In this document: positions 1 to 8,014 of the stretch, in pieces
How positions within the stretch are numbered: position 1 is the stretch's first letter
How the letters are laid out: every line of letters begins with the position of its first letter
Assembly: GCF_900187455.1 (NCBI RefSeq)
Contig: NZ_FYDX01000019.1
Span: 1 to 64,000, forward strand
From: Pseudomonas sp. Irchel 3E13
Lineage (GTDB): Bacteria; Pseudomonadota; Gammaproteobacteria; Pseudomonadales; Pseudomonadaceae
Reading direction: 5' to 3'
Length of the DNA: 64,000 bases
Notes under the pieces: model-generated
Database searches by the model: none
What the model was told of the DNA's origin: nothing
The model's input: the letters and a program-made list of their open reading frames with translations, nothing else
Made by a program: the position numbers and the translations under genes

Positions 1-641
1 TGCACAGCTCGGCGTATCGAGCGCCCGAGGCCTTTGCCGACCAGCGTGTCGTCGTGATCGGCGCGGCGAACTCGGCGGTTCAAATTGCCTATGAGCTTGC
101 CGGCGTTGCACAGGTCGTGCTGGCCACCCGGGAGAAGATCCGCTTCTTCCCCCAGCGGATCCTGGGCCTCGATTTTCATGCCTGGCTGAAACTCACCCGG
201 CTGGAGCAAACAAGGTGGCTGAGTGACCAGAGCACGCCAGTGCTGGACAGCGGTAAGTACCGCAAGGCTCTGGGTACCGGCTACCTACAGCGCAAAACCA
301 TGTTTCAAGAGGTGATGCCTGACGGTGTTGTCTGGCCTGATGGGAGCATCGATAAGGTCGACGTACTGATCTTTGCCACCGGCTTCCGACCGAACCTGGA
401 GTTTCTGGCTCGGCTCCCGGTTGTTGGTCAGCAAGGGCATGTCCTCCAGCGGAACGGGGTGGCTGATCAGGTACCTGGTTTGTACTTTGTGGGTTTACCC
501 AAGCAAAGGAACTTCGCCTCGGCGACACTCAGGGGCGTAGGAGATGACGCTAGCTATCTGATGCCCAGGCTGCTTGAGCACCTGGGCGAGGTTGGCGCGA
601 CGGAGAGAGACACTTGGCTTCAGAGCAGTTGCTTACCCTAG
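1..641 (+). CDS. Flavin-containing monooxygenase, C-terminal part (ArsO-like)
   Basis: The reading frame is open at the left edge (first full codon at base 3), so only about 212 C-terminal residues are present. They start just before a second Rossmann dinucleotide motif (VVVIGAANSAVQ). The motif FATGFRPN near the middle is the ATG-type motif of class B flavin monooxygenases and related NAD(P)H/FAD oxidoreductases. The C-terminal KQRNFASATLRGVG resembles my memory of ArsO-type monooxygenases from arsenic operons, but no ars gene is visible, so the substrate is open. It is cargo of the island. An internal GTG at 54 is not the true start. Confidence 0.6.
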   Translation, partial: HSSAYRAPEAFADQRVVVIGAANSAVQIAYELAGVAQVVLATREKIRFFPQRILGLDFHAWLKLTRLEQTRWLSDQSTPVLDSGKYRKALGTGYLQRKTMFQEVMPDGVVWPDGSIDKVDVLIFATGFRPNLEFLARLPVVGQQGHVLQRNGVADQVPGLYFVGLPKQRNFASATLRGVGDDASYLMPRLLEHLGEVGATERDTWLQSSCLP

Positions 642-686
642 CTTCTGTCTGAAATTGAGAGAAACCGAACTTCAGTGCCGCAAACA

Positions 687-1603
687 CTGAGATTTTTGTA
701 AGGTTTTCAACCATCTATGGAAAGGAATCCTGTGATGGCTAAGCGCTACGAACTTTCGGATGAAGCATGGAATCTGGTCGCAGATCTGTTCACCTCAACC
801 CACACCAGAGGCAGGCCGCGATCAAGTGACCGCTTGATGCTCGATGGCGTGCTCTGGTTGCTGCGCTCCAGCGCTCCCTGGCGCGACATGCCCGAGTGCT
901 TTGGGCCTTGGCGAACGGTTTATCACCGCTTCCGGCTTTGGCGAAACCGGGGAACATTCGATCAGATGCTCAAGCGATTGCATCTGAAACTCAATGATCA
1001 AGGGCTCATCGACCTGCAGACCTGGATGATCGATTCAACTGCTGTTCGTGCCACCCGCGCCTCATCAGGTGCAGGTAAAAAAGGGGTCTTGATGAACCCG
1101 CAGATCACGCTTTAGGCCGCAGTCGGGGTGGTCTCACCACCAAGATCCATATGCTCTGCGACGCCAACGGCGTGCCTTTGCGCTTCCTGCTTTCTGGCGG
1201 TCAAGCCAGCGATATCAGCTACGCAGAGCCATTGCTGGACGATGTCTGTATCCCGACGAGCAAACGTGGCCGGCCTCGCAAACGCTGCCGCTGGATTTTA
1301 GCTGACAAGGGCTACGACGCTGATGCGCTACGCCGATACTGTGACCGCTATCGTATGCAGCCTGTCATTCCCTATCGCGTAATGAAGCGCAAGCCAAAGC
1401 CCGGTCTGCCGCGGCTGTTCGACAAACCCAAGTATCGGGAGCGGAACGTGATCGAGCGCCTGTTTGGCTGGTTGAAGGAGCACCGCCGCCTGGCGACCCG
1501 CTACTGCAAGCTCGCAACAAGTTATGCGGCGATGGTCACATTGGCCTGCTGCCGGCGGTGTTTACGACACCTCATTTCGTACAAAGCCTACGAGTGGTCT
1601 CAG
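687..1603 (+). mobile_element. IS5-family (IS427-group-like) insertion sequence
   Basis: The boundaries are inferred from imperfect inverted ends: CTGAGATTTTTGTAAGG at 687 and, on the other strand from 1603, CTGAGACCACTCGTAGG. They share the outer CTGAGA and scattered inner bases. The element of about 917 bp holds one transposase read through a -1 frameshift, a usual IS427 layout. A clear target duplication was not found, so the ends may shift by a few bases. It sits inside the island cargo and appears to have cut into the small minus-strand gene on its right. Confidence 0.55.
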
Positions 1604-1693
1604 AATGGATCAGGTCCATCTTCGACGCCATGGAAGGTGATTTCTCTGGGCTCTGTTTCGTGTTGCCAGCCTAATACATACAGAACCCATTGA
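735..1693 (+). CDS. IS5-family transposase, two frames joined by a -1 frameshift
   Basis: The first frame begins at ATG 735 (MAKRYELSDEAWNLVADLF, with AAGGA 9 bases upstream) and stops at 1115. It carries the IS5-type N-terminal domain and the first catalytic Asp (WMIDSTAVRA). The second frame, one base back, continues DEPADHALGRSRGGLTTKIH and holds the remaining DDE core (LADKGYDAD, then RERNVIERLFGWLKEHRRL). The switch lies at six A followed by four G (1077-1086), a typical slippery site, so this looks like programmed frameshifting rather than decay. The second frame has no stop inside the IS and runs into flanking DNA to 1693, adding roughly 30 residues that are probably not native. Confidence 0.8.
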
Positions 1694-1809
1694 TACTGAT
1701 CCTGATGACGGTCGGCCACAAGCAACAACGCCCAACCAGCGGAAAGCAACTGGTTAGCATTTTCTTCACTACGAGTGCTGATAATCCTTGTTGTCTTCTC
1801 GATACTCAT
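1600..1809 (-). CDS. Small hypothetical protein (69 aa), probably cut at its C-terminus by the IS
   Basis: ATG at 1809 is preceded by AAGGA at 8 bases, a good ribosome site. The protein begins MSIEKTTRIISTRSEENANQ and has the pattern LLSAGWALLLVAD...YVLGW, which I associate loosely with small accessory proteins of no known function found on mobile elements. The TGA stop (1602-1600) is formed by the terminal CTGAGA of the IS, so the natural C-terminus was likely lost on insertion. No transmembrane segment or catalytic motif is visible. Confidence 0.45.
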   Translation of the reverse strand: MSIEKTTRIISTRSEENANQLLSAGWALLLVADRHQDQYQWVLYVLGWQHETEPREITFHGVEDGPDPF

Positions 1810-1926
1810 CGATTTAGTCCTTAGCTTCACTCCAAGGTTTAATTATCGCAACCTGATCAATGAACCAACGGCCTCGCACGACAGGAAACGATAAAGCCGT
1901 TCAATCCAGCTGCGTAGCTTTGCTCC

Positions 1927-2340
1927 CTAAGTTGTCTGCTGGCGATTAATTTTCGGCAGCGGGCGGGAAAGAAATTGCTCATCAATGCCGCGGCTATATG
2001 CGTTGTAGGCCCATCTCACGAACTGTTCGAGCAGACGGTCATTTTCCATACGCAAGCGTTCATTTTCCCCCTCTAGACGCGCAATCCGGTCTGCTGCTAC
2101 CTGCAATTCAGGACTAGCGGACTTTTTCCGGGCCGGTGAGATCCTTAGTGCCTGCTTACGCAGCGCGAACGCGCATCGTATGCGCTCATGTTTGTACAAA
2201 GCTTGTCGTGTGTATGTACTTCTTACACGCCGAAAGACGGCGGCGATCAACAAATCCCAAGTCAAACTCCCTGACCAACCATCCAAAATGGATATGATCT
2301 GTTCAACGACTGAGGAGGTAAGATTCTTTGACCGTCCCAT
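1927..2340 (-). CDS. ginD: GinD-like small accessory protein of the island recombinase operon
   Basis: This 137-residue protein is the last gene of the four-gene operon, 41 bases after the large recombinase. The start ATG 2340 has a GGGGG run 7 bases upstream. The N-terminal half (about 5-70) is rich in helix-forming and basic residues and could bind DNA. Residues about 82-110 (ADRIARLEGENERLRMENDR) form a clear heptad coiled coil. GInt operons always carry such a small fourth gene, described as helix-loop-helix and required for integration and excision; Tn554 TnpC is a looser parallel. It is assigned by position and architecture, not by a catalytic motif. Confidence 0.65.
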   Translation of the reverse strand: MGRSKNLTSSVVEQIISILDGWSGSLTWDLLIAAVFRRVRSTYTRQALYKHERIRCAFALRKQALRISPARKKSASPELQVAADRIARLEGENERLRMENDRLLEQFVRWAYNAYSRGIDEQFLSRPLPKINRQQTT

Positions 2341-2381
2341 TGAATGCCCCCATCAGAGTGACGCATAGTATGCATTAGATT

Positions 2382-4427
2382 TCAGATCTTCTTCAGCACA
2401 CCCAACTGGATTGCCAAGTGTTGAGGATCAATAAGCTGCTGAAGTCGCGATACAGGTAACACACCACTTGGCCTGATCACTGTATCCACCGGGATCGAGG
2501 GGTCGTCTAGGATTACGCACAATTCATCGAGGCGTTTCAACTTCAGTGTCTGATGCTCAACCCAACGATTGGCACCAAACTCCTCTTCGCCAAGTGCCTT
2601 TAGAGCTTGCTGCAAAAGAGATTGTGTTTCTTGACGATGCTGTCGAATAGCTCGTTCTCGAACTGCGTCGCCTTTAACACATACGTGCTCATTACAACTC
2701 AGACAATCCCGATGCAATTGACAAGGCAACATCGAAAAATCATGTAAGCAATAGCCTAGGTCCGTGGTATGGGCAGTCAAAATCTGCAACTCGGCAAACT
2801 GGTCACGGGTGACCAGACTATTAACTGGAATACTTGGCACATGGCCTGCTGACTTTTCTGGATCACCCAGTGCACTCCTGGCCAAAGCGAGCACATCGCG
2901 GTCTGACTGATGATCATAGCATTTGTTATGTGTGATTTTGGCTCGACCGCTCCACTTCGCAACATCAAGCTGTGACAGTCCGCCCATCTGAGCCACTGTA
3001 TTAAGATAGTGACGAAACTGATGAGTTGTAATCTGCATCTTGCCACCATCTTTCTCAGCATATCCGAAACGATCAAAAATATTAATCACAGAGGGTGACC
3101 CTGTGAGCTGCGTTTGAATATAACCGGTGTCAGGCAAAACAATCGCACTCCGGTAGGTCGCCATTTTGTTTAACTCATTCCTACGAACCAGACACAATGC
3201 GTTGCTGTATTTAATACGGCGTTCTCTATCGAGAAACGGGAATCCCTTGGGCTTAATCTTGGTTAACGCCAATTCAACATCTTTAAACGCGAACCTGGGA
3301 GCATCTTTGCATTTGGGGTCATAGGCGCATCTCTCAGGTATATTATGCTTTCTGCACCAATCCCCACCACGCCTAGTATTATTACCATTCAACGGAGGGT
3401 CGGCAAAAACAATCATGCCAACCTGCGCGGACGTTAGATATTGGCACTCACGCAGTGTTTCTAGTTCTGGCGGCAAAAACAATTTATCTGGATTGACCTC
3501 GTACCACTTAGCAACCTCTCTTGCTGGCTCTGAAATCGCCCTGATTTTTTTAACTGCTTCCTGCGCTACACTTGCCATCGACTGTACTACCCATTTCACT
3601 TGTGGCTTCCCACCTTTTGATGGCAGCCAGCGCAGCCCATACAAAAGCCGATCACTCTTAGAGTCAAACTCCTCCACTTCGCAATTTATTGAAACTGAAA
3701 GAACTTCGTTGATACGGCTCGGAGCAGACGCCAGCAGGGCACAAATGCTGGAGGTGAATACATCGCCCGGTTCTTGCGCCACCCCGAAAATTTCTGCAAT
3801 AGCAGATAGAGACTCGGGTGAAGGTAAGCGAGCGAGTCTATTGGAATCAAAAGTCGGCCCGACACGACGTTCTTTGTCTTCAGGGGACTTTAGATGGTGG
3901 TTCCAAGCTGTTGGCAGCGAACATAATTGATGCTGTACCAAAAAGCGGGAAATTCGCTTCAATTCTTCAGCACCCATGAAGGCTGAAGCCGTTCTATATC
4001 TTTCCTCAATAATTGAGCAAGCTTTGTCAAAGTGCAAAAGTGTTGCTCTCAACGGTGTAATGCAATCCTCGGACTCCTCCAACGCCACCGCCAATGCTCT
4101 AAGTGCAGCTAGCCGTGCACTCACTGTAGTATAGGGAGACAGCGCATAGTCATAACGGCAATAGGCTTTCGCAAAATCCTGAAACGGTTGAGGCAAACTC
4201 TTCGCGTCGTTAAATCCACGGCCACTAGGAAAGCCTCGAAATACAATGCGAGATTTAGAGTTCCGCCTTTTCAACCTCACATAATCAGTGACGTCCCACG
4301 CATCTGCATCAAAATCCAAATCATCGCCGAAGGTATTCATCTTTCGAGCTAACTCTATAAAACCCTCCAGATTCGCCTCCATAGTTTTTTCTTTAAGCGG
4401 CGTGAAGATAAGTATTTTTTTACTCAT
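2382..4427 (-). CDS. ginC: GinC-like large tyrosine recombinase
   Basis: About 681 residues with ATG at 4427, which overlaps the stop of the preceding gene (ATGAGTAA); a TTG at 4463 would extend it by 12 residues. The tyrosine recombinase core is complete: the first Arg in APSRINEVLS, the HxxRH box as HQFRHYLN, and the nucleophile Tyr in ITHNKCYDHQS. A cysteine/histidine-rich segment follows (CLHDFSMLPCQLHRDCLSCNEHVC), which looks like a zinc site, and a helical tail. It is twice the size of a phage integrase, as expected for the largest recombinase of GInt or Tn554-like systems. Base composition is lower in GC than the host genes. Confidence 0.75.
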   Translation of the reverse strand: MSKKILIFTPLKEKTMEANLEGFIELARKMNTFGDDLDFDADAWDVTDYVRLKRRNSKSRIVFRGFPSGRGFNDAKSLPQPFQDFAKAYCRYDYALSPYTTVSARLAALRALAVALEESEDCITPLRATLLHFDKACSIIEERYRTASAFMGAEELKRISRFLVQHQLCSLPTAWNHHLKSPEDKERRVGPTFDSNRLARLPSPESLSAIAEIFGVAQEPGDVFTSSICALLASAPSRINEVLSVSINCEVEEFDSKSDRLLYGLRWLPSKGGKPQVKWVVQSMASVAQEAVKKIRAISEPAREVAKWYEVNPDKLFLPPELETLRECQYLTSAQVGMIVFADPPLNGNNTRRGGDWCRKHNIPERCAYDPKCKDAPRFAFKDVELALTKIKPKGFPFLDRERRIKYSNALCLVRRNELNKMATYRSAIVLPDTGYIQTQLTGSPSVINIFDRFGYAEKDGGKMQITTHQFRHYLNTVAQMGGLSQLDVAKWSGRAKITHNKCYDHQSDRDVLALARSALGDPEKSAGHVPSIPVNSLVTRDQFAELQILTAHTTDLGYCLHDFSMLPCQLHRDCLSCNEHVCVKGDAVRERAIRQHRQETQSLLQQALKALGEEEFGANRWVEHQTLKLKRLDELCVILDDPSIPVDTVIRPSGVLPVSRLQQLIDPQHLAIQLGVLKKI

Positions 4428-5964
4428 CGGCCCGACTCTTTCTTTGACGACACAATTGAACAACCTGCGCTACCGCAAGCACCGTCCGATCATTAATAGA
4501 AGCAATCCGCTCGTCAACAATCCCTTCGTTCTGTTTCAAAATATATTCCAGCACTGCTTCATGTGGCCCATCTAGCCATGGCTGAAAGCACTGGCAGGTA
4601 TAGCATGCGAGAGGTGCACTCAATCCACAAAAACTATAGCTACCACACGACCCCATTGGTTGAGCCGTTTGATCTACGCGCAAGTCAATAATGCGGCTGG
4701 ATCGATCCAATCCCCGTACTGCTTGCCGTTCGTCGTCGATCAACTGTCCTTTAAATGCTTGCGCTAACGGCGCCATATGCAAGGCGGTTGCCTTGTCAAT
4801 TCGGATCGCGAGCTCCGGAGTAGCTGCAACGTACACTGCCGCTGTATCTGTACGCGAATGATCAAGTAATTCTGCAATAACCAAGATCCCGTGACCTTCA
4901 CGAGCAATATTTGTACCCATGGTTCTACGAAATCGGAGAGCACACAAGTTCATGGCTTTTCCTGTACGCTCTGAACGGACAGATAACCTCTCCAAAGATC
5001 TAACAAGGAACTTACTTATGCTTTCGCTGGTACGGTGAAATTTGCTCCAATCTGAGGGCGATTGCATGACATTACAATTCAGATCAAGATGATTAGGAAA
5101 CAAGGGGGCCTGCAGAGGGTCTGAAAGAACATTTACAAATTTCTTTTTAACACTCATCGAATAGTCAAATATCAATCTACCAATTTGTGCGATCAAGGCC
5201 CTGGGTTTTAACTGCTGACGAATCTGAGCACTTTGCTGCTTCGCACGCGGGACATAAATCAAATATGACTCAGTGCCGTCCTCAGCTACCGAGCGAACCA
5301 CATCACAAACTTTCATGCCTGCAATCTGGATCGGACGAGCTCCCAGTACAATGAACAGCCAAGTAAGTACATGTGCTTCTCGACTCAGGAGTCCGGCACC
5401 ATATGCCTCAGCCACCGCATCCTGAACACTCTCTTGCTCAATAGCAGTAAACGGCCCCAGGTCCTCATCCCAAGTCAAAACCGCTCTACCCAGCTCTCGA
5501 CGCCTAAGTTTCTTGACATCAAGTGCTTGGATTACATCTTCATCTATACCTGGATACCCCAGCGCATACCATCGGCGAAGCAATGAAACGAGATTCCTGG
5601 TGATGAAGCTCTCAACGTCGCAGTTCACGAGAACATCAGTTTTTGAGATTGAGTTCAGAGGACTGCTTTCTTCCCTACTCAAACTTGACGTAAAAACTTT
5701 GAACGCACGAAAATGAGTCGATAGCGTAGTAGGGGATCGGTGTTCCGCAAACCAGATTAACGCCAGGCGGAAAGACTTCATGAATGAGTCACTAAAATCA
5801 AAAATTGAGAAATCCAACGATACGGAATACAGTCCGTCCTGATATGACCAAACTGAAAGGCTGGGATCAAGTAATACTCCACCCTTTGTACGGACCTTAC
5901 TTGGTAGCGTGCAGGGTAGTATCTCAGCTTGCACCGAGGTTATTCTATTCTGACCACTTCTCAT
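4420..5964 (-). CDS. ginB: GinB-like tyrosine recombinase with a degenerate HxxR box
   Basis: About 514 residues. ATG 5964 has GGAGG five bases upstream and is preferred over the TTG at 5985. It overlaps ginA by 20 bases and ginC by 8, indicating tight translational coupling. The first Arg (LGARPIQIAGMK) and the Tyr region (LLDHSRTDTAAVYVA) are present, but where the sister proteins have HVLRH and HQFRH this one has LRFRR, so the box II histidine is missing. A C-terminal cysteine cluster (CGSYSFCGL...CYTCQC) may bind metal. All three GInt recombinases are reported to be essential; this one may have altered or structural catalysis. Confidence 0.72.
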   Translation of the reverse strand: MRSGQNRITSVQAEILPCTLPSKVRTKGGVLLDPSLSVWSYQDGLYSVSLDFSIFDFSDSFMKSFRLALIWFAEHRSPTTLSTHFRAFKVFTSSLSREESSPLNSISKTDVLVNCDVESFITRNLVSLLRRWYALGYPGIDEDVIQALDVKKLRRRELGRAVLTWDEDLGPFTAIEQESVQDAVAEAYGAGLLSREAHVLTWLFIVLGARPIQIAGMKVCDVVRSVAEDGTESYLIYVPRAKQQSAQIRQQLKPRALIAQIGRLIFDYSMSVKKKFVNVLSDPLQAPLFPNHLDLNCNVMQSPSDWSKFHRTSESISKFLVRSLERLSVRSERTGKAMNLCALRFRRTMGTNIAREGHGILVIAELLDHSRTDTAAVYVAATPELAIRIDKATALHMAPLAQAFKGQLIDDERQAVRGLDRSSRIIDLRVDQTAQPMGSCGSYSFCGLSAPLACYTCQCFQPWLDGPHEAVLEYILKQNEGIVDERIASINDRTVLAVAQVVQLCRQRKSRADE

Positions 5965-7204
5965 CTGAGCCTCCGGCGATGCCAAGCCTTGCTTGCATTT
6001 CCAGTGAAACTTCAGCTGCCTTTCTTCTAATGTGACGCTGATTATAGACTTTTGCCATCTCAGATGTTTCAGACCACCCCATCATGCGAGACCTAATTTT
6101 CTGCTCGATCTCAGCGGAAATACCCTTCTGATCCACGACCTCAGAAAACAGCTCATTCCAAGTATGCCGAAGAACGTGAGGAGAAAGGTCTTGTGGTAGT
6201 TCTTGACAATGCATCCGCAGAGTTTTAAAAATTTTATTCAGATTTGCTAAGCTCATCGGTTTACCAGTACCTAACGCAACCCAAAGATACTCGTGCCTAC
6301 GAGCGCCCGGAACTGATCTCCGGATCGACATCACGTAACTCCTGGTTAGATCTGCCAAGCCAGGATCAAGAGCTAGCAGTCGAGCAGATGTCTTTGTACA
6401 GGGTTGGCGACGCCGCGGATCAGCAGGATCACCTGCTCGCCTAGCTATCAAAATCTCGTTAGTCTGAAAGTTCACATCCGAAATTTTAATACCCAATAAT
6501 TCGCCTCTACGAACGCCCAAAGATAGCAGCCAGCGAATAATTAAATAATTTCTCTTCTGGACGCGATCATTTTTCCATGGATTCAACTCATAGCCAGGCT
6601 CAACGTATTGCTGAACCAGCCTAAGCTCATGCTCAGAAAGTCCCACTCTAGGGGCGAAGCTTGAGTAGGACGAAGACGAAGGAATACGCGCTTGTATAGA
6701 ATCAAGCACCGACACTCTGAGCTTCTCTAACGCCAAGAAATTCTCATGCGTCGCCCCTACTTGTATGAGATACCCTGTCGCAACCCAACTCAAGTATCGC
6801 TTTATATAGTAAAGTCTTATTGATACTGTAGTTACACTTACCTGTTGGGCAAGAGCCTCAGGTTTACCTCCCCTTGCTCCAGACATTATCTGAGCAAAAC
6901 CTTCGATCTCAGCCGCCGGTAGCTTACAACATCTGGAGATAAGCTCAACTTCACCTAGGGTCAAGAACTTCCCATTGTTCAGCCTCGCATCCAAATCAAC
7001 TTTTAGTTGATCCAGCACGACCAGCAGGATCATTACAGATTGTATGGCTTGCTGGATGGTATTGACTGCGAGGTGAGCCGCACGCAATTCCGTGAGGACC
7101 CACAGGTTTACTCTGAACACGGGTAGACCGCTCTGACGTTCGCAGAGGATTGGGAAGCGCTCGCCGCCCTCAAGACCGACAACCTTAACTTTATAAGGAG
7201 TCAT
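5945..7204 (-). CDS. ginA: GinA-like tyrosine recombinase, first gene of the island operon
   Basis: About 419 residues. ATG at 7204 has GGAAG eight bases upstream; the GTG at 7213 is too close to that site. The catalytic set is intact: Arg in LGVRRGELLG, His-x-x-Arg-His in SPHVLRHTWNE, a Trp-containing segment (MMGWSETSE) and the Tyr in MAKVYNQRH. The N-terminal half is a SAM-like core-binding region. The gene starts about 130 bases inside the island border, where the operon promoter and the recombination site should overlap, so excision could change its own expression. Confidence 0.75.
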   Translation of the reverse strand: MTPYKVKVVGLEGGERFPILCERQSGLPVFRVNLWVLTELRAAHLAVNTIQQAIQSVMILLVVLDQLKVDLDARLNNGKFLTLGEVELISRCCKLPAAEIEGFAQIMSGARGGKPEALAQQVSVTTVSIRLYYIKRYLSWVATGYLIQVGATHENFLALEKLRVSVLDSIQARIPSSSSYSSFAPRVGLSEHELRLVQQYVEPGYELNPWKNDRVQKRNYLIIRWLLSLGVRRGELLGIKISDVNFQTNEILIARRAGDPADPRRRQPCTKTSARLLALDPGLADLTRSYVMSIRRSVPGARRHEYLWVALGTGKPMSLANLNKIFKTLRMHCQELPQDLSPHVLRHTWNELFSEVVDQKGISAEIEQKIRSRMMGWSETSEMAKVYNQRHIRRKAAEVSLEMQARLGIAGGSDEKWSE

Positions 7205-7225
7205 TGTTAACACTTCCGATAGGTA

Positions 7226-7240
7226 AGCGTTAAGAACGCT
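7226..7240. promoter_or_regulatory. Perfect inverted repeat upstream of ginA
   Basis: AGCGTT-AAG-AACGCT lies 21 bases upstream of the ginA start and about 95 bases inside the island border. It is a candidate operator or recombinase-binding site. No sharply consensus promoter was recognised around it. Confidence 0.4.
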
Positions 7241-7329
7241 AGCTCACTTTCTGAGCAATTTCCAATAAGAAGTTCAACTGACTGATTTATATGAATGTTT
7301 CTATCATTTGTTTACGATTGGAGAAAAGT

Positions 7330-7340
7330 CAGCCTTTCTG
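7330..7340. other. Right island-chromosome junction (attachment site)
   Basis: Left of about 7335 the sequence is A+T-rich and codes nothing known. From TTCTGCATCTTCAACGACC onward it encodes the deacetylase motif FCIFNDLAV. GInt sites carry imperfect direct repeats, so a partial copy of these bases is expected at the far island end. The exact crossover cannot be fixed without the left end. Confidence 0.55.
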
Positions 7341-7863
7341 CATCTTCAACGACCTGGCGGTGATCAGCCGTTACCTGCTGGAGGCCGGCCGGGTCCACCG
7401 GGTGCTGATCTTCGACTGCGATGTGCACCAGGGCGACGGCACCGCGCGGATTCTCGAACACACGCCGGATGCCATCACCGTGTCACTGCACTGCGAACAG
7501 AACTTCCCCGCGCGCAAGGCCCGCAGCGACTGGGACATTCCCCTGCCCCGCGGCATGGGCGACGCCGACTACCTGAAGGTGGTGGACGATGCGCTGAACT
7601 ACCTGCTGCCGCTCTACCAGCCGGACCTGGTGCTCTACGACGCCGGCGTGGATGTGCACAAGGACGACGCCCTGGGTTACCTGCAACTCACCGACGAGGG
7701 CCTGGCCGCGCGGGATACCTGCGTGCTGCGCCATTGCCTGGGCCGCGATATCCCGGTGGTGGGCGTGATCGGCGGCGGCTACAGCAAGGACCGCGAAGCC
7801 CTCGCCCGCCGCCACGGCATCCTCCATCACAGCGCGCAACGGGTGCTGGATTACCCACAATGA
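7336..7863 (+). pseudogene. Histone-deacetylase-family protein, 3' fragment interrupted by the island
   Basis: About 175 C-terminal residues of a family usually near 300 long. Still present are FCIFNDLAV, the zinc-binding DVHQGDGTA, the second zinc region YDAGVDVHKDDALG and the GGGY motif near the C-terminus. The N-terminal half, including the catalytic His-His pair that precedes FCIFN, is missing and should lie at the other end of the island. An in-frame ATG at 7291 inside the island gives an open frame with about 15 foreign residues, but the product would lack catalytic residues. In intact form these enzymes are zinc amidohydrolases acting on acetylated polyamines or related substrates. Confidence 0.85.
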
Positions 7864-8014
7864 CTGTGGAACCGCTTGTGGATAACCTGAGCGAAAGCCC
7901 GTTTGGTCCTTTGAAACCGGGCACGCGCGGCACTTGATCGTTTTTTGTACAGTGCCGCCTGTGACCCACCTCGGGTAGAATGGCCGGCTCTTTTATCCCC
8001 AGCCTGCCGCCACC

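Larger units (their letters stand above)
1..7335. mobile_element. End of a GInt-type genomic island (ginABCD end plus cargo); left end outside the window
   Basis: The stretch is A+T-richer than the rest and ends abruptly inside a histone-deacetylase gene. At its right border lie three overlapping tyrosine recombinase genes and a small coiled-coil gene, all on the minus strand. This four-gene operon at one border, followed by cargo, is the defining layout of GInt islands (ginABCD), known from Pseudomonas and other bacteria. Members integrate site-specifically with imperfect direct repeats and excise as circles. Cargo visible here is a flavin monooxygenase, an IS and a small gene. The opposite end, with the 5' part of the interrupted gene, should lie to the left of base 1. 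The right border is placed by where deacetylase homology starts, so it is good to about 10 bases. Confidence 0.75.

Noticed and set aside
7308..7937. A 209-codon frame in another phase over the deacetylase remnant
   Set aside because: The deacetylase phase carries conserved zinc motifs; this one is Arg/Pro-rich noise.
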